DNA from: a virus
IMG/VR virus record: IMGVR_UViG_3300009164_000001
Span: 19,557 to 83,556 of that record
Strand: one strand, 5' to 3'
Length of the DNA stretch: 64,000 nucleotides
In this document: one piece after another, positions 1 through 9,275 of the stretch
Position numbering within the stretch: position 1 is the first letter of the stretch
Layout of the letters: each line of letters begins with the position of its first letter
Notes under the pieces: generated by a model
The model's database searches: none
What the model was told of the DNA's origin: nothing
Seen by the model: only the letters and a program-made list of their open reading frames with translations
Program-made: the position numbers and the translations under genes

Positions 1-2432
1 TCAGCACTTCCATCACTAAGGGTGTTAACAATATCATTCATGTTAGATGCAAGATTAGATGGGTACATAGCTTTACCCTTACTGTTCACAAAGCTTTCTC
101 CAATTGTATTTAGCATTGGAGTAAAGTAATTAACAATACCTGTAACTAATGCTTTATTTAAACTGATGTAGTCTGCTGTTGGAGTGATTGTCTCAAGCTG
201 TTCTACAGTACTTTGTCTAGAAGGTGTGAATTTTGCAGACAGTTTTAATACTTTAGTTAAATCTGCTGCAAGTAATTTAAGTAATCCAGTTCCATTATAG
301 TTTCTAACTAATCCATTAGGGGATTTAATTCCTACACCAACGTTTATTAAAGACTGTAATGCCCATTTAGTTTCAGCTATATTTGAAGAGTCAGTTCCGA
401 TGTGCATCCCTAAGGCCCACATTAATTCTGCTACTTTTTCTACAGTCTCATTGATAGATCCATCAGATGTTTGAACAACAAATGTTCTTGGATCAGATTT
501 ATTTAACCCTTTTTCTAAGTCTCTAACAATAGCAGCTGCTGCTAATATTTTTTCTCTATCAGCTTCTAAGTATGTTACTGGACTTCCATCAGAGTTTATA
601 GTTGGTTTACCTGCAGCATCAAGCACCGGTTTTCTTTGGTACAAGGCTCTAGGGTTCTCATTGTTATCTCTGATAAGTTGGGTTTTCCAACGGTCAATTG
701 TCCCAGCTACTACGTCCTTTCTATTAGGATTGATTACGTCTGCAAATCTTTTATTGCCTTCAATACGATCTTTGATCATAATGAATTCAGTATTTACAAG
801 AGCAAAAGCAGTGTAAAGCATTGCACAGTCACGGTCATCTAATTTTGACATGAAATCTGCTATAGGCTGTAGCACTGGTTTTAATTCTGCAGCTTTTTTT
901 ATTGCTGCATGCATAGATTCAAAAGTTTGTTTACCAGTAAATACACGTAGCATTTCTTGGTACACATCTTCTCTATTCATATAAGAACGTACCCCTAAAA
1001 GATTTGGTTCTATATTTCTGATAGTACTCAGCAATTCCTTAACCTTTCCCGTTAATCTTTTTGACGGAGATTCTTGTAAGGTAGTCATACTGTATATTTT
1101 CATAGTACCCTCATCAACTAACTTCATCTCTTCTTGAAGAGCATCTAAATCTGCTGGGTCTAATTCATTGTTAGCATCTATATCAAAGCTGTCATCTTTA
1201 TCTTCCTCTATATTTCCTTCAGCAGTAACTGTATTGTTAATCTTTATACCGGCCTCACGAAGTTTAATCTCTAAGAATGTTCTCCAACCTGTTTGTATTG
1301 AGTTTCCTGTAGCAGGATCGTACACATCATTCCACGTGGATGCTACATTTTTGAATACATTTCGAAGAGTGATGTTCTCTTCCATCGTAAACTCTGCACC
1401 CACTTCTTCAAGTGCATTCCACATAGCAGCTTCTGCATCGTCAAGTGACTCTGGAGTAGCAGCATCCATTGCTGTCTCAGCTGCAAATAACTTGTTAGCT
1501 TCTGCAGCAGTGATAACACTCCCATCAGTTTTCTTGTACATCTGCATTTGAAACTGATCTACGATAGCACCGTTCTTTCCATCAACACCTAATTGCACTT
1601 GTGCACTAAATCTTCTTCCTAGATCTTTTTTAGTATCCATAAAGATTGTGTAGATAGTATCTAACGATGCTTTAAACATTGCATCCCCCATTTCTGGACG
1701 GTACATGTAAGCTTTCTTTGGACCTTTAAATTTCTCTGGGTTTCTGAATACCCCTCTACCAAGAATAGAAGAATTCATTTTACCACTCTCAATTAAAGAG
1801 TATGCTTGACGAAGGCTAAGGTTGTTTGTAACTAATGCTTTGAAGAAGTTCCATAGATCTCTAAAGAACTTTCCAATTTTAGCAGGTAAACTTTTTTCAG
1901 TGTATCCTTCAGTTAGCACATAGTCTTTAAAGTCATCAGCCATTTTCTCTTCCAAAGCAGCTTTACGTGCTTCTTCATCAGAGATTTCTGGGAATGTTCT
2001 TTTGATGTATCGAATCTCTCCTGCAGTCGGTTCTCCAAATCTTGTAGCAGCTTCTGCATACAATTGCTCTCTTTGACTTTCAGACAACATAGTTCTGAAT
2101 GACAAGTGATAAGCTTCGTGAAATTCTGTCCCAATATCAGAGTTAGTCCACATATGAACTACTGCATTCTCTACATAACCATGCACTTCTTCTGACCCAA
2201 TTTTTTCAACAGTATCAAAAAGATTTGCTTCTATCCCTCTTGAAGTAAGCCAAGCTTTTTTTTGGTCTGGACTTAACAAAGTATCTATTGCAGAACCTTT
2301 AAGTTTATTTCCATAATAAAATCCTGGAACTGTACCACGAAACTTATCCCATAATTTATGAGCAATAGCATCACCTTGAACAGCTGCAAGATCCTTGTAT
2401 TCTTTTGAATTAATATTGGGGCAAAAAGCCAT
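1..2432 (-). CDS. Giant virion protein, N-terminal part (partial), zincin-like motif
   Basis: The reading frame opens with ATG at 2432 and stays open to base 1, so about 810 N-terminal residues are seen and the rest lies outside. Residues 105-109 read HEAYH, the HExxH zinc-protease signature, followed at about 161-168 by EEKMADDF, a plausible third-ligand segment. An aromatic-rich helix follows (around FFRDLWNFF). In crAss-like phages zincin domains occur in the giant proteins that include the virion RNA polymerase, and this is the last gene of the late block as in those phages. The polymerase role is inferred from position; the catalytic DFDID-type motif is not in the visible part. The start lies 11 bases after the stop of the 2272-residue gene. 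Confidence 0.6.
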   Translation of the reverse strand, partial: MAFCPNINSKEYKDLAAVQGDAIAHKLWDKFRGTVPGFYYGNKLKGSAIDTLLSPDQKKAWLTSRGIEANLFDTVEKIGSEEVHGYVENAVVHMWTNSDIGTEFHEAYHLSFRTMLSESQREQLYAEAATRFGEPTAGEIRYIKRTFPEISDEEARKAALEEKMADDFKDYVLTEGYTEKSLPAKIGKFFRDLWNFFKALVTNNLSLRQAYSLIESGKMNSSILGRGVFRNPEKFKGPKKAYMYRPEMGDAMFKASLDTIYTIFMDTKKDLGRRFSAQVQLGVDGKNGAIVDQFQMQMYKKTDGSVITAAEANKLFAAETAMDAATPESLDDAEAAMWNALEEVGAEFTMEENITLRNVFKNVASTWNDVYDPATGNSIQTGWRTFLEIKLREAGIKINNTVTAEGNIEEDKDDSFDIDANNELDPADLDALQEEMKLVDEGTMKIYSMTTLQESPSKRLTGKVKELLSTIRNIEPNLLGVRSYMNREDVYQEMLRVFTGKQTFESMHAAIKKAAELKPVLQPIADFMSKLDDRDCAMLYTAFALVNTEFIMIKDRIEGNKRFADVINPNRKDVVAGTIDRWKTQLIRDNNENPRALYQRKPVLDAAGKPTINSDGSPVTYLEADREKILAAAAIVRDLEKGLNKSDPRTFVVQTSDGSINETVEKVAELMWALGMHIGTDSSNIAETKWALQSLINVGVGIKSPNGLVRNYNGTGLLKLLAADLTKVLKLSAKFTPSRQSTVEQLETITPTADYISLNKALVTGIVNYFTPMLNTIGESFVNSKGKAMYPSNLASNMNDIVNTLSDGSA

Positions 2433-2442
2433 AGTTGATTAT

Positions 2443-5400
2443 TTATTTTGGGTTACAAATTTCTTGTATGTTCTCTCCAGAGGTATCTAAATTAGATATC
2501 ATGCTCTCTAAGGATTGATTTCCCATTGCAGCTAGCATGTCATCTGGTAAAGCACTCATATCTACTGCCCCACCTCCCATTGAAACTACTTTCATTCCTC
2601 CAGTTGTAGTTTGTGAAGTTACAACATTTTTCTTACTTCCAAAGAATGCAGAGTTTGTTTTTGGAGCCACAAGCCCATCAGTGCTTGCTACTACTGGTGT
2701 AGCTGCAGGTGGCCCAGGTACAGTTGGTGTAACAGGAGCTGCAGGTGTAGTTGGAGCAGGTGCTGATGGAGTTGACGGAGCTGCAGGACCTTGAGGGCCT
2801 GAACCTTTAATCATTCCTTCAACTCTTGGTGCATACGATACAGGAATTCCAGGTCTATTAAATAAAGATGTAATATTTCCATCTGCATCATAATTTATTT
2901 CAAAAGGCATAATGCCTAATTTTTTAACACTAAGTCCAAGCATCTTATTAAATAAATAAGCATACCCAGAGACTTGAAGCTGATGTTTTTCTTTTTTGCT
3001 AAGTTGCCCTGGAGCAAAAGATCGAGAATAGCTTTCCCAACTTTTTAACTTGCTAGTTTTAACATCGTAGATCATGTAGTTACCATCTTTGTCGACAGCT
3101 AAGATGTCAATCTCTCCTGCTACTTTAGAAACTTTATCATAGACTACAAGATTTCTAGTTATATATCTTCCACCTACAGCATCTAATTCTTTCTTGATTT
3201 TGTTAAGCTTTGTCATAAGCATATTAAATGCTCCTTCAGAGATCCCCTCAGGTCTTGTAGTATCACCTTCATCAAAGAATCTTTTAACAATTTCGTCCAC
3301 AGTGTTTCCAGCAACTCTGCTATTTTCGTATAAAGCAGGGTCTCCAGTAAAATCATCAGGAAGAACATTAGTCATACGTTTGTATAACTCTCCATCAATG
3401 ATGTAGAATTGCTCGTCTGCTGTTTTACCTTCTACAAGCTTTTGAGATTCTGCTAGTAAAGTCTCAATGTCAACTGCATTACTAGGGGCTGCTGGAACTA
3501 CTGGAGTTGCGGCCGGAGTAGAAGAAGTTTTAGGGAGTGCAGTAGTTACTACAGAGTTTGCAGCAACGTCAGCAGCTTTTTCAGCTGTAGCTCCTTTAAC
3601 ACCTACTGGGCCAAACTTCATATTAACATCATGGAATACAGATCCGTTTGCATTTGGAACTGTATCTACTGCTAAGATTGAATTGTGTCCCACTCCTTCT
3701 GTTCTAGCTTCTCCTGCAAATTGAGCAGAGTCAGAAAGGTACTGCATGTAAGGATGAGTCTTTCCGTCTTCGTAAGGATAAACAGTTCCATCAATTGGGC
3801 TAGTGAATGGCTCGTTAACTCCAAATTTAAATTTATCTACTTGATATTTTTTAGACATCGTAGCCTCTTTAAATTCATCACCAACGTTGTTTTCTACAAC
3901 TCCATAATCTGCAGGTTCTTTTTTAACAGCTGTGAATTTGATAAATCCTTGGTCGTTGACTTCAGATTCTATGAAACTAAATTTAGGCCTGCTTCCATTT
4001 AAAGCTGCCTTCATTTCACTAGCATTTATTTTTATAAGGCTATTTGCAGATTTAGAATAGAATATAAATATTGTTTGCCCATCTTCTAACTGGTATGTAG
4101 ATATAAATTTAGTTAAACTATCAGGACGTTTAAGTTCTTCTGCAAGAGACTTATCTGTTATAGCTACTTCATCAGACTCTGATTTAGCTTCTACCTCAAG
4201 TAAGTTACAACCTACAATCTGGCCGTACTTATATGCCTCAGGAATTTCTTTGGTGATGTGGTTAAGTGCAGCTGTTGCTCCTCTTGTATCCATATCTTTT
4301 GTACTGGCCATAACCATTACAGGAGTACCATCTGGAGACTCAACTAATACAGCAATTTGTCCTGGAGTAACTCCGGTTGATTCTGGGTCGGCCGGATCAC
4401 GAGGGAATGGACGAGACCCAGTTGCAATAACTTCTGCATTACCTTCTTCAGAATCATGCATTACTTTCCAAACTAAATCACCATTCTCACTACCTACATA
4501 GAATAATGTTGGAGTAGGCTGCTTTGTGATCTTAGTCACAGGGTAGAAGAACACTTTTCCAGAAGAAGTTCTAGCATTACTTATCTCAGAAGTATCATTG
4601 AACTTTTCCATTACACTTACTGTAGGAGTAAACCCATCTAAGAAGTGCTGTACAATTTCACGACGTTTGTTTCCTTTAAATCCTTCTGGACTATCTTCTT
4701 TATATGCAGCCAATAATTGAAGACGTGTACCATCAGGAAGAGCTGCATAGATTGGAACGTTTTTCCAACCAACAGTCATCATCCACTCTTTAAACTTTTC
4801 TGGGTCAGTAGCTGTATCACTTACTTCTGCTTCATTAGGAATCTGGCTTTTAAACCAGTCAGTATCTATTGCTACAATTAAATCTAACGTAGTTCCAACT
4901 GGGACCATTTCTGAACTAGTCAAATGTTCTGGGAACATTAGCACAGTAGAACCTTCAATTGTTTGCCCCATTTGACCACGTAGAGCTGGGTCATAGCCTG
5001 GCATATCTTTTTTAGGGGCTTCAGTTCTAGTCTGGCCATTAAGGTCTACTAAAACTTTTCCATTCTTTTTAACAACGGTTCCTTTTGCTAATTGAATATC
5101 ATTAGCTTCTCCAGACACAACTGCTTTTGGGGCACCTGGATCCTCAGTAGGGGCTTCAAATACAGGATCACCTGCACCCATTCTTAGGACATCTTCAGCA
5201 AGTAAAGCTTCTTCTTTAGCTTTTCTTATAGCTTCGGCTTCTTCATTGGTGATGGAGCCATCCATCCCTTCCGACGTAAGTCCTGCTGCAGGGTCGATAT
5301 CCGCTGCTTGAGGCTCTTGCCCTTCAGGAGTAGAGCTAGGTCCTGCGGTACTGTCACCGTTTTGATTACGTTTCTCAAGTTCTCTTTGCTCATTGACTTC

Positions 5401-8400
5401 GTTTATTATGTTTTGTTGTCTTGTTATCTGTCCTTTCTTAGCAGAAATTTTTCTATCAGTAGCTAATTTAGAGTTTTTTGCAGCATCTACATCTTGTTCT
5501 CCATAAACACCGTCAATAATTTTTTGGTACTCATTGGATAAGTCTTCAAGCCTAGCTTTTTCTTTAGTTAATTCTTGAATTTTTGCATCAGCTGTAGCAA
5601 TAATAGTGTTATATTCTATTTCTGTAGGAGATAATTCAATTTCCTCTTTAGCATCTAATCCTGCTTTTTCAGCAGCTTTCATTTTGCCTAGAACTTTGAT
5701 CTTCTTTTTAAGAAGGTCATTCATTCTTTTTCTAAGTTCTAATAACTGTGCAACTTGTGCATCAGCTTTAAACTCTTTCATGCTAAAGCCGGCCTCAAGT
5801 GCAACAGCTCTTTCCATTGCAAGAACCTCATCAAGTTCTTGAAGATCTTGTTTGATTAACTCTACTTGATATCGAAGTTCATCCATGCTCAGACCTGCCG
5901 TCTTTGACATGTCTTTCATTTCTTTTTGCAGAGTATCTTCTTTAGCTAAGATTTCTTCAGTATCAGTGATTAAGTTTTCAGCTATTACAGCAATGTTTTC
6001 TTTAGACTCTTCTAAGGTAGTAGTATCAGTCTCTGATATTGGACGAATCTTAGAAGCTTGCAATAAAAGATTGTATGCAAGTAATGTAGCAATTGCTGTT
6101 TCTCTTTCTATAGCAGCATTAGTTGCATCGGCCTGAGCTTCAGCTGCAATTTGAGCAGCCTCTCCAGGTTTCATTACTACTCCAGTTGACAGCTGAGTCT
6201 CTTGATAATCCTGTGGATTAACGTTAGCTACAGGGACAGTTGCTTCTTGTATTTTCCAAGTAACTTCATTTCCAGTTTGCCAGTCAGTAAGTTTTACTCC
6301 TACTACTTCTCCAGCATCATCTAGAATTAAAGCTTCTACTGGGTCAGCACTCTCCATGTAGTATTGCCTTCCATCAATATTAAATTGAGTTCCGTTTGGA
6401 GAAACCATTATCTCATCCAACAGAGTTTGCTCCATTTCAGACAGATTGACAAGTCCTGCACTTTCCCCTCCAACAGTTTTAAATTCTTTTTCAGATTTAA
6501 GTTGATCGGGAGTAAGTCCTTTTTTTCTAGCTTCTTCAGTTTTAGCCTCCATTGCTTTCATCAATGCCGATTGAGACATTGCATCTAAGCTTTCCATGTC
6601 AATAGTTTTTAGATCTTCTAAATCCATTGTCATGTACTGAGCAATCTTAGCTTTTTCTTCAGTTTCAAGTTGAGCACGTCTCTCTAAAGCAGCAGCTTTA
6701 ACTTCTGGAGAAGCATCTGGATCCACAGCATCTGTAAGATCGTCTGCAGTTTCTGCTCCTGCAATTGCTTGTTTAGCTCTATCTTCTGCAGCTCTCTTCT
6801 GTTCTTGTTCCTGCAAAGCCATTTGAGCTTCTACGTACAAATCCATTTGTTCTGGATTACGAGACAAGTTTTTAAATGCCTCTGAAAGACCTGCACGTTT
6901 GATTGACAGGTCACGAAGGTGAAGTAATTCAGCTTTAAACTCATCAGCAGTTGCTACATCTAGTTCTGATTTAGCAGCATAGATTTCGTTAAGTTGTTTA
7001 CCAAGATCCTCTTTAGGTTTAGCAGAAGCTGTTGTTTTAAATGATGGATTACCATTTGAATCAAGTTCTACTCCCCCAACTTTGATCTGGAACTTCACTT
7101 CATCTGGATCTAGTTTTGCTAGAGCTGGAGCAAGCTGTACAAGTCTATCATATTGCTCGTCAATTCTACTATCAATAGTATCAATGTCAAGAAGATTGTG
7201 AGTTAAGATTTGTCCGTAAGTTCTACGTACAGCATCTTGAATCAGTTTGTTCTTTTTAGTTTCTTCTGTTTGAAGCCCTTCTTTAATCTTAGCCACTAGT
7301 GATGTACCAGGGTTAAACTGTGAAAGGATGTTGTGCACCTGCTCTGAACGTTTGATAGCAGATTGCATTTTAGTTTTTGTGTCCTCAATGATTTGCATCT
7401 GAGTTTTACCAGTCTGCTGCTCAAGAGTACGATTCATGTCATAACCAAAAGCTTGCTTGAATTCTTTTTCCTCCATTGCAGCAGCATCATCAAACTGCTC
7501 CATTGCATAATCGATTGCCCCTAACCCATTCATCTTAGCAAAGACTCCATGGATTAATCTCATACGAGCTGTTTCAGCTTTTAAATCGTTTTGACGTCTT
7601 TCAGCTTTTGTAATTCCTTCTCTTTCATTGTCAAGATTAGCATCATTAATGTCTTTGATAAATGCTAAGTTCTCAGCACTTTGCTCTGCATTCTCGATAA
7701 TTTTCTTAATAGCCCCTGAGTTAAGCATTTTTATAGCTTCAGTAGTATTAAGTCCTTTTTGAGCAAGAAGTTTTTTCTCAGCTCCCATAAGACGACTTAC
7801 TGCTCCGGTACCACCTCCGACTAATGCTCCAATCAATATGTTCTCTAAACCTTCTTTAGTCCCTATAGTCGATGACAATGCTTTGCTCATTGCAGAAGCC
7901 ATGTCTCCTGTACCATCGTTAAATTTTTCTCCGTAGTAGTTACGTGCATATTGAGACCCAGCAAACTGGCTGGCCTCTTGGAAACCTTCTTCAGCAGAAG
8001 TTTTAAGTACAGGCCCAAATGTTTTTTGTGCTCTACCATAAGCTTTTCCAAACTTAGAGCTTGCAGCTTTTTCAACCCATTCTTCCCCTGCAGTTAACCC
8101 TTTCTTCTCAATGTCGTACATTGTTTTTTCCCCAACACGGGCACCCTGCATTGCTTTACCAAACATCAATAAGTTTGTAGCAGTTAAAAGAGGAAGGTTA
8201 ATAGCAAACGTAGTATTACCTACAGCATTAGCACTTTGCAAAATACCGTCTTCTACATCTTTTGGCATAACCTGACCGGGGTTTTGCTCTTCCCACTCTG
8301 CTTTACGTTCTTCAATAAATGAGTTTTTAGCTTCACGAGCTTCAACAGAAGATTCAGCTAATGACATTTGAGTTCCAACTGCTAGGTGTTTTGTAGCAGT

Positions 8401-9261
8401 TTTAATTTTAGCATATCTATCTAAAGCTTCTAACCCTTTACCAGCTGATTTAGCATCTTCTACTCCTTTGATAGTTTGGTATAAAATCTTTTCTTTACTA
8501 CCTGCTTTAGCTGCATTACCTGCAACTTTTGCTAAGTCGTCGGCCACATTAAGTATGTCACCTGCAGCATCTGCAATTTTGGCTCCTTGTGCACCTTTTG
8601 CAACAAGTGAACCTAACTTAGCAGATAGTCCTAATTCTCCAACACCAAGCCACATTGTAGCAATAGATCCAAGAGTATATCCTAAACCTCCTGCAAATTT
8701 ATCTGCCCAGAAGTTAGCTGTAGCAAGATTAGATCCTAGACTTCCGTTTACCTCTGCTTTGGTATAATAGTTTGGGAGAGCTGATTGAGCCCATGTGTTC
8801 ATCTCATCAACTTGTCTTCCAACAAAGTTGTCGTAGTATGAGCCACCAGTCATCATAGAACCAACACCTGCTAATACCCCTACTGTATTTTCATACACAG
8901 AACCTAATGTAGTAAGACCTGCTTTAGTCAAACCATTCATCCACTTTTGAGCAGTTCCTTGGTTCTGAGCACGTTCTTCATTCCAGTCGTTGAATGGATT
9001 TAATGCAACATTGTATGCTGCATATTTTCCAATAGGGTCAGTGTAGACATTAGTTAAGTCTACAGCTTGGCCACCAATATCTAAAGGACTATAGTTATTG
9101 TACTTAGGGGCTTTGTTTTCAAGTTTAGCCCTACCTCCAGACAATGATTCAAAAGCACCTTTTATAGGGTCCCCATCAGGTTTACTTTTATTTACAAAAG
9201 ATTCTTTTGGTTTTCCTGACAGGTTAGTAAAAGCATTGAGGATTGCGTCTGATTCAGCCAT
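2443..9261 (-). CDS. Giant internal virion protein with C-terminal PD-(D/E)XK nuclease-like domain
   Basis: This is a 2272-residue protein. The first ~500 residues have several Gly/Ala-rich apolar stretches that could insert in membranes, the middle (about 500-1350) is charged and predicted coiled coil, and about 1900-1950 is Pro/Ala/Thr-rich linker. Residues ~2045-2072 contain GEIDILAV followed by YDVKTSK, the split D...DxK core of a PD-(D/E)XK nuclease, with a later Q-x-x-x-Y helix. A second Pro-rich linker precedes the C terminus. Such giant proteins are packaged and ejected in crAss-like podoviruses; a role in DNA entry or host takeover is inference. A TAnnTTTG promoter word ends 6 bases before the ATG. 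Confidence 0.65.
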   Translation of the reverse strand: MAESDAILNAFTNLSGKPKESFVNKSKPDGDPIKGAFESLSGGRAKLENKAPKYNNYSPLDIGGQAVDLTNVYTDPIGKYAAYNVALNPFNDWNEERAQNQGTAQKWMNGLTKAGLTTLGSVYENTVGVLAGVGSMMTGGSYYDNFVGRQVDEMNTWAQSALPNYYTKAEVNGSLGSNLATANFWADKFAGGLGYTLGSIATMWLGVGELGLSAKLGSLVAKGAQGAKIADAAGDILNVADDLAKVAGNAAKAGSKEKILYQTIKGVEDAKSAGKGLEALDRYAKIKTATKHLAVGTQMSLAESSVEAREAKNSFIEERKAEWEEQNPGQVMPKDVEDGILQSANAVGNTTFAINLPLLTATNLLMFGKAMQGARVGEKTMYDIEKKGLTAGEEWVEKAASSKFGKAYGRAQKTFGPVLKTSAEEGFQEASQFAGSQYARNYYGEKFNDGTGDMASAMSKALSSTIGTKEGLENILIGALVGGGTGAVSRLMGAEKKLLAQKGLNTTEAIKMLNSGAIKKIIENAEQSAENLAFIKDINDANLDNEREGITKAERRQNDLKAETARMRLIHGVFAKMNGLGAIDYAMEQFDDAAAMEEKEFKQAFGYDMNRTLEQQTGKTQMQIIEDTKTKMQSAIKRSEQVHNILSQFNPGTSLVAKIKEGLQTEETKKNKLIQDAVRRTYGQILTHNLLDIDTIDSRIDEQYDRLVQLAPALAKLDPDEVKFQIKVGGVELDSNGNPSFKTTASAKPKEDLGKQLNEIYAAKSELDVATADEFKAELLHLRDLSIKRAGLSEAFKNLSRNPEQMDLYVEAQMALQEQEQKRAAEDRAKQAIAGAETADDLTDAVDPDASPEVKAAALERRAQLETEEKAKIAQYMTMDLEDLKTIDMESLDAMSQSALMKAMEAKTEEARKKGLTPDQLKSEKEFKTVGGESAGLVNLSEMEQTLLDEIMVSPNGTQFNIDGRQYYMESADPVEALILDDAGEVVGVKLTDWQTGNEVTWKIQEATVPVANVNPQDYQETQLSTGVVMKPGEAAQIAAEAQADATNAAIERETAIATLLAYNLLLQASKIRPISETDTTTLEESKENIAVIAENLITDTEEILAKEDTLQKEMKDMSKTAGLSMDELRYQVELIKQDLQELDEVLAMERAVALEAGFSMKEFKADAQVAQLLELRKRMNDLLKKKIKVLGKMKAAEKAGLDAKEEIELSPTEIEYNTIIATADAKIQELTKEKARLEDLSNEYQKIIDGVYGEQDVDAAKNSKLATDRKISAKKGQITRQQNIINEVNEQRELEKRNQNGDSTAGPSSTPEGQEPQAADIDPAAGLTSEGMDGSITNEEAEAIRKAKEEALLAEDVLRMGAGDPVFEAPTEDPGAPKAVVSGEANDIQLAKGTVVKKNGKVLVDLNGQTRTEAPKKDMPGYDPALRGQMGQTIEGSTVLMFPEHLTSSEMVPVGTTLDLIVAIDTDWFKSQIPNEAEVSDTATDPEKFKEWMMTVGWKNVPIYAALPDGTRLQLLAAYKEDSPEGFKGNKRREIVQHFLDGFTPTVSVMEKFNDTSEISNARTSSGKVFFYPVTKITKQPTPTLFYVGSENGDLVWKVMHDSEEGNAEVIATGSRPFPRDPADPESTGVTPGQIAVLVESPDGTPVMVMASTKDMDTRGATAALNHITKEIPEAYKYGQIVGCNLLEVEAKSESDEVAITDKSLAEELKRPDSLTKFISTYQLEDGQTIFIFYSKSANSLIKINASEMKAALNGSRPKFSFIESEVNDQGFIKFTAVKKEPADYGVVENNVGDEFKEATMSKKYQVDKFKFGVNEPFTSPIDGTVYPYEDGKTHPYMQYLSDSAQFAGEARTEGVGHNSILAVDTVPNANGSVFHDVNMKFGPVGVKGATAEKAADVAANSVVTTALPKTSSTPAATPVVPAAPSNAVDIETLLAESQKLVEGKTADEQFYIIDGELYKRMTNVLPDDFTGDPALYENSRVAGNTVDEIVKRFFDEGDTTRPEGISEGAFNMLMTKLNKIKKELDAVGGRYITRNLVVYDKVSKVAGEIDILAVDKDGNYMIYDVKTSKLKSWESYSRSFAPGQLSKKEKHQLQVSGYAYLFNKMLGLSVKKLGIMPFEINYDADGNITSLFNRPGIPVSYAPRVEGMIKGSGPQGPAAPSTPSAPAPTTPAAPVTPTVPGPPAATPVVASTDGLVAPKTNSAFFGSKKNVVTSQTTTGGMKVVSMGGGAVDMSALPDDMLAAMGNQSLESMISNLDTSGENIQEICNPK

Positions 9262-9267
9262 ATTCTA

Positions 9268-9275
9268 CAAAGATA
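9268..9275 (-). promoter_or_regulatory. TAnnTTTG promoter word abutting a start codon
   Basis: The minus strand reads TATCTTTG, then six bases, then the ATG of the 2272-residue gene. It matches the Bacteroidota -7 element. No TTTG is found 19 bases upstream, so this is a half-consensus. A transcript starting here would be nearly leaderless. Confidence 0.35.

Noticed and set aside
1140-1200. SFDID in the partial giant protein resembling the DFDID polymerase motif
   Set aside because: It lies in an acidic low-complexity linker at about residue 410 and lacks surrounding polymerase-like sequence. The real motif is expected further downstream, outside the window.
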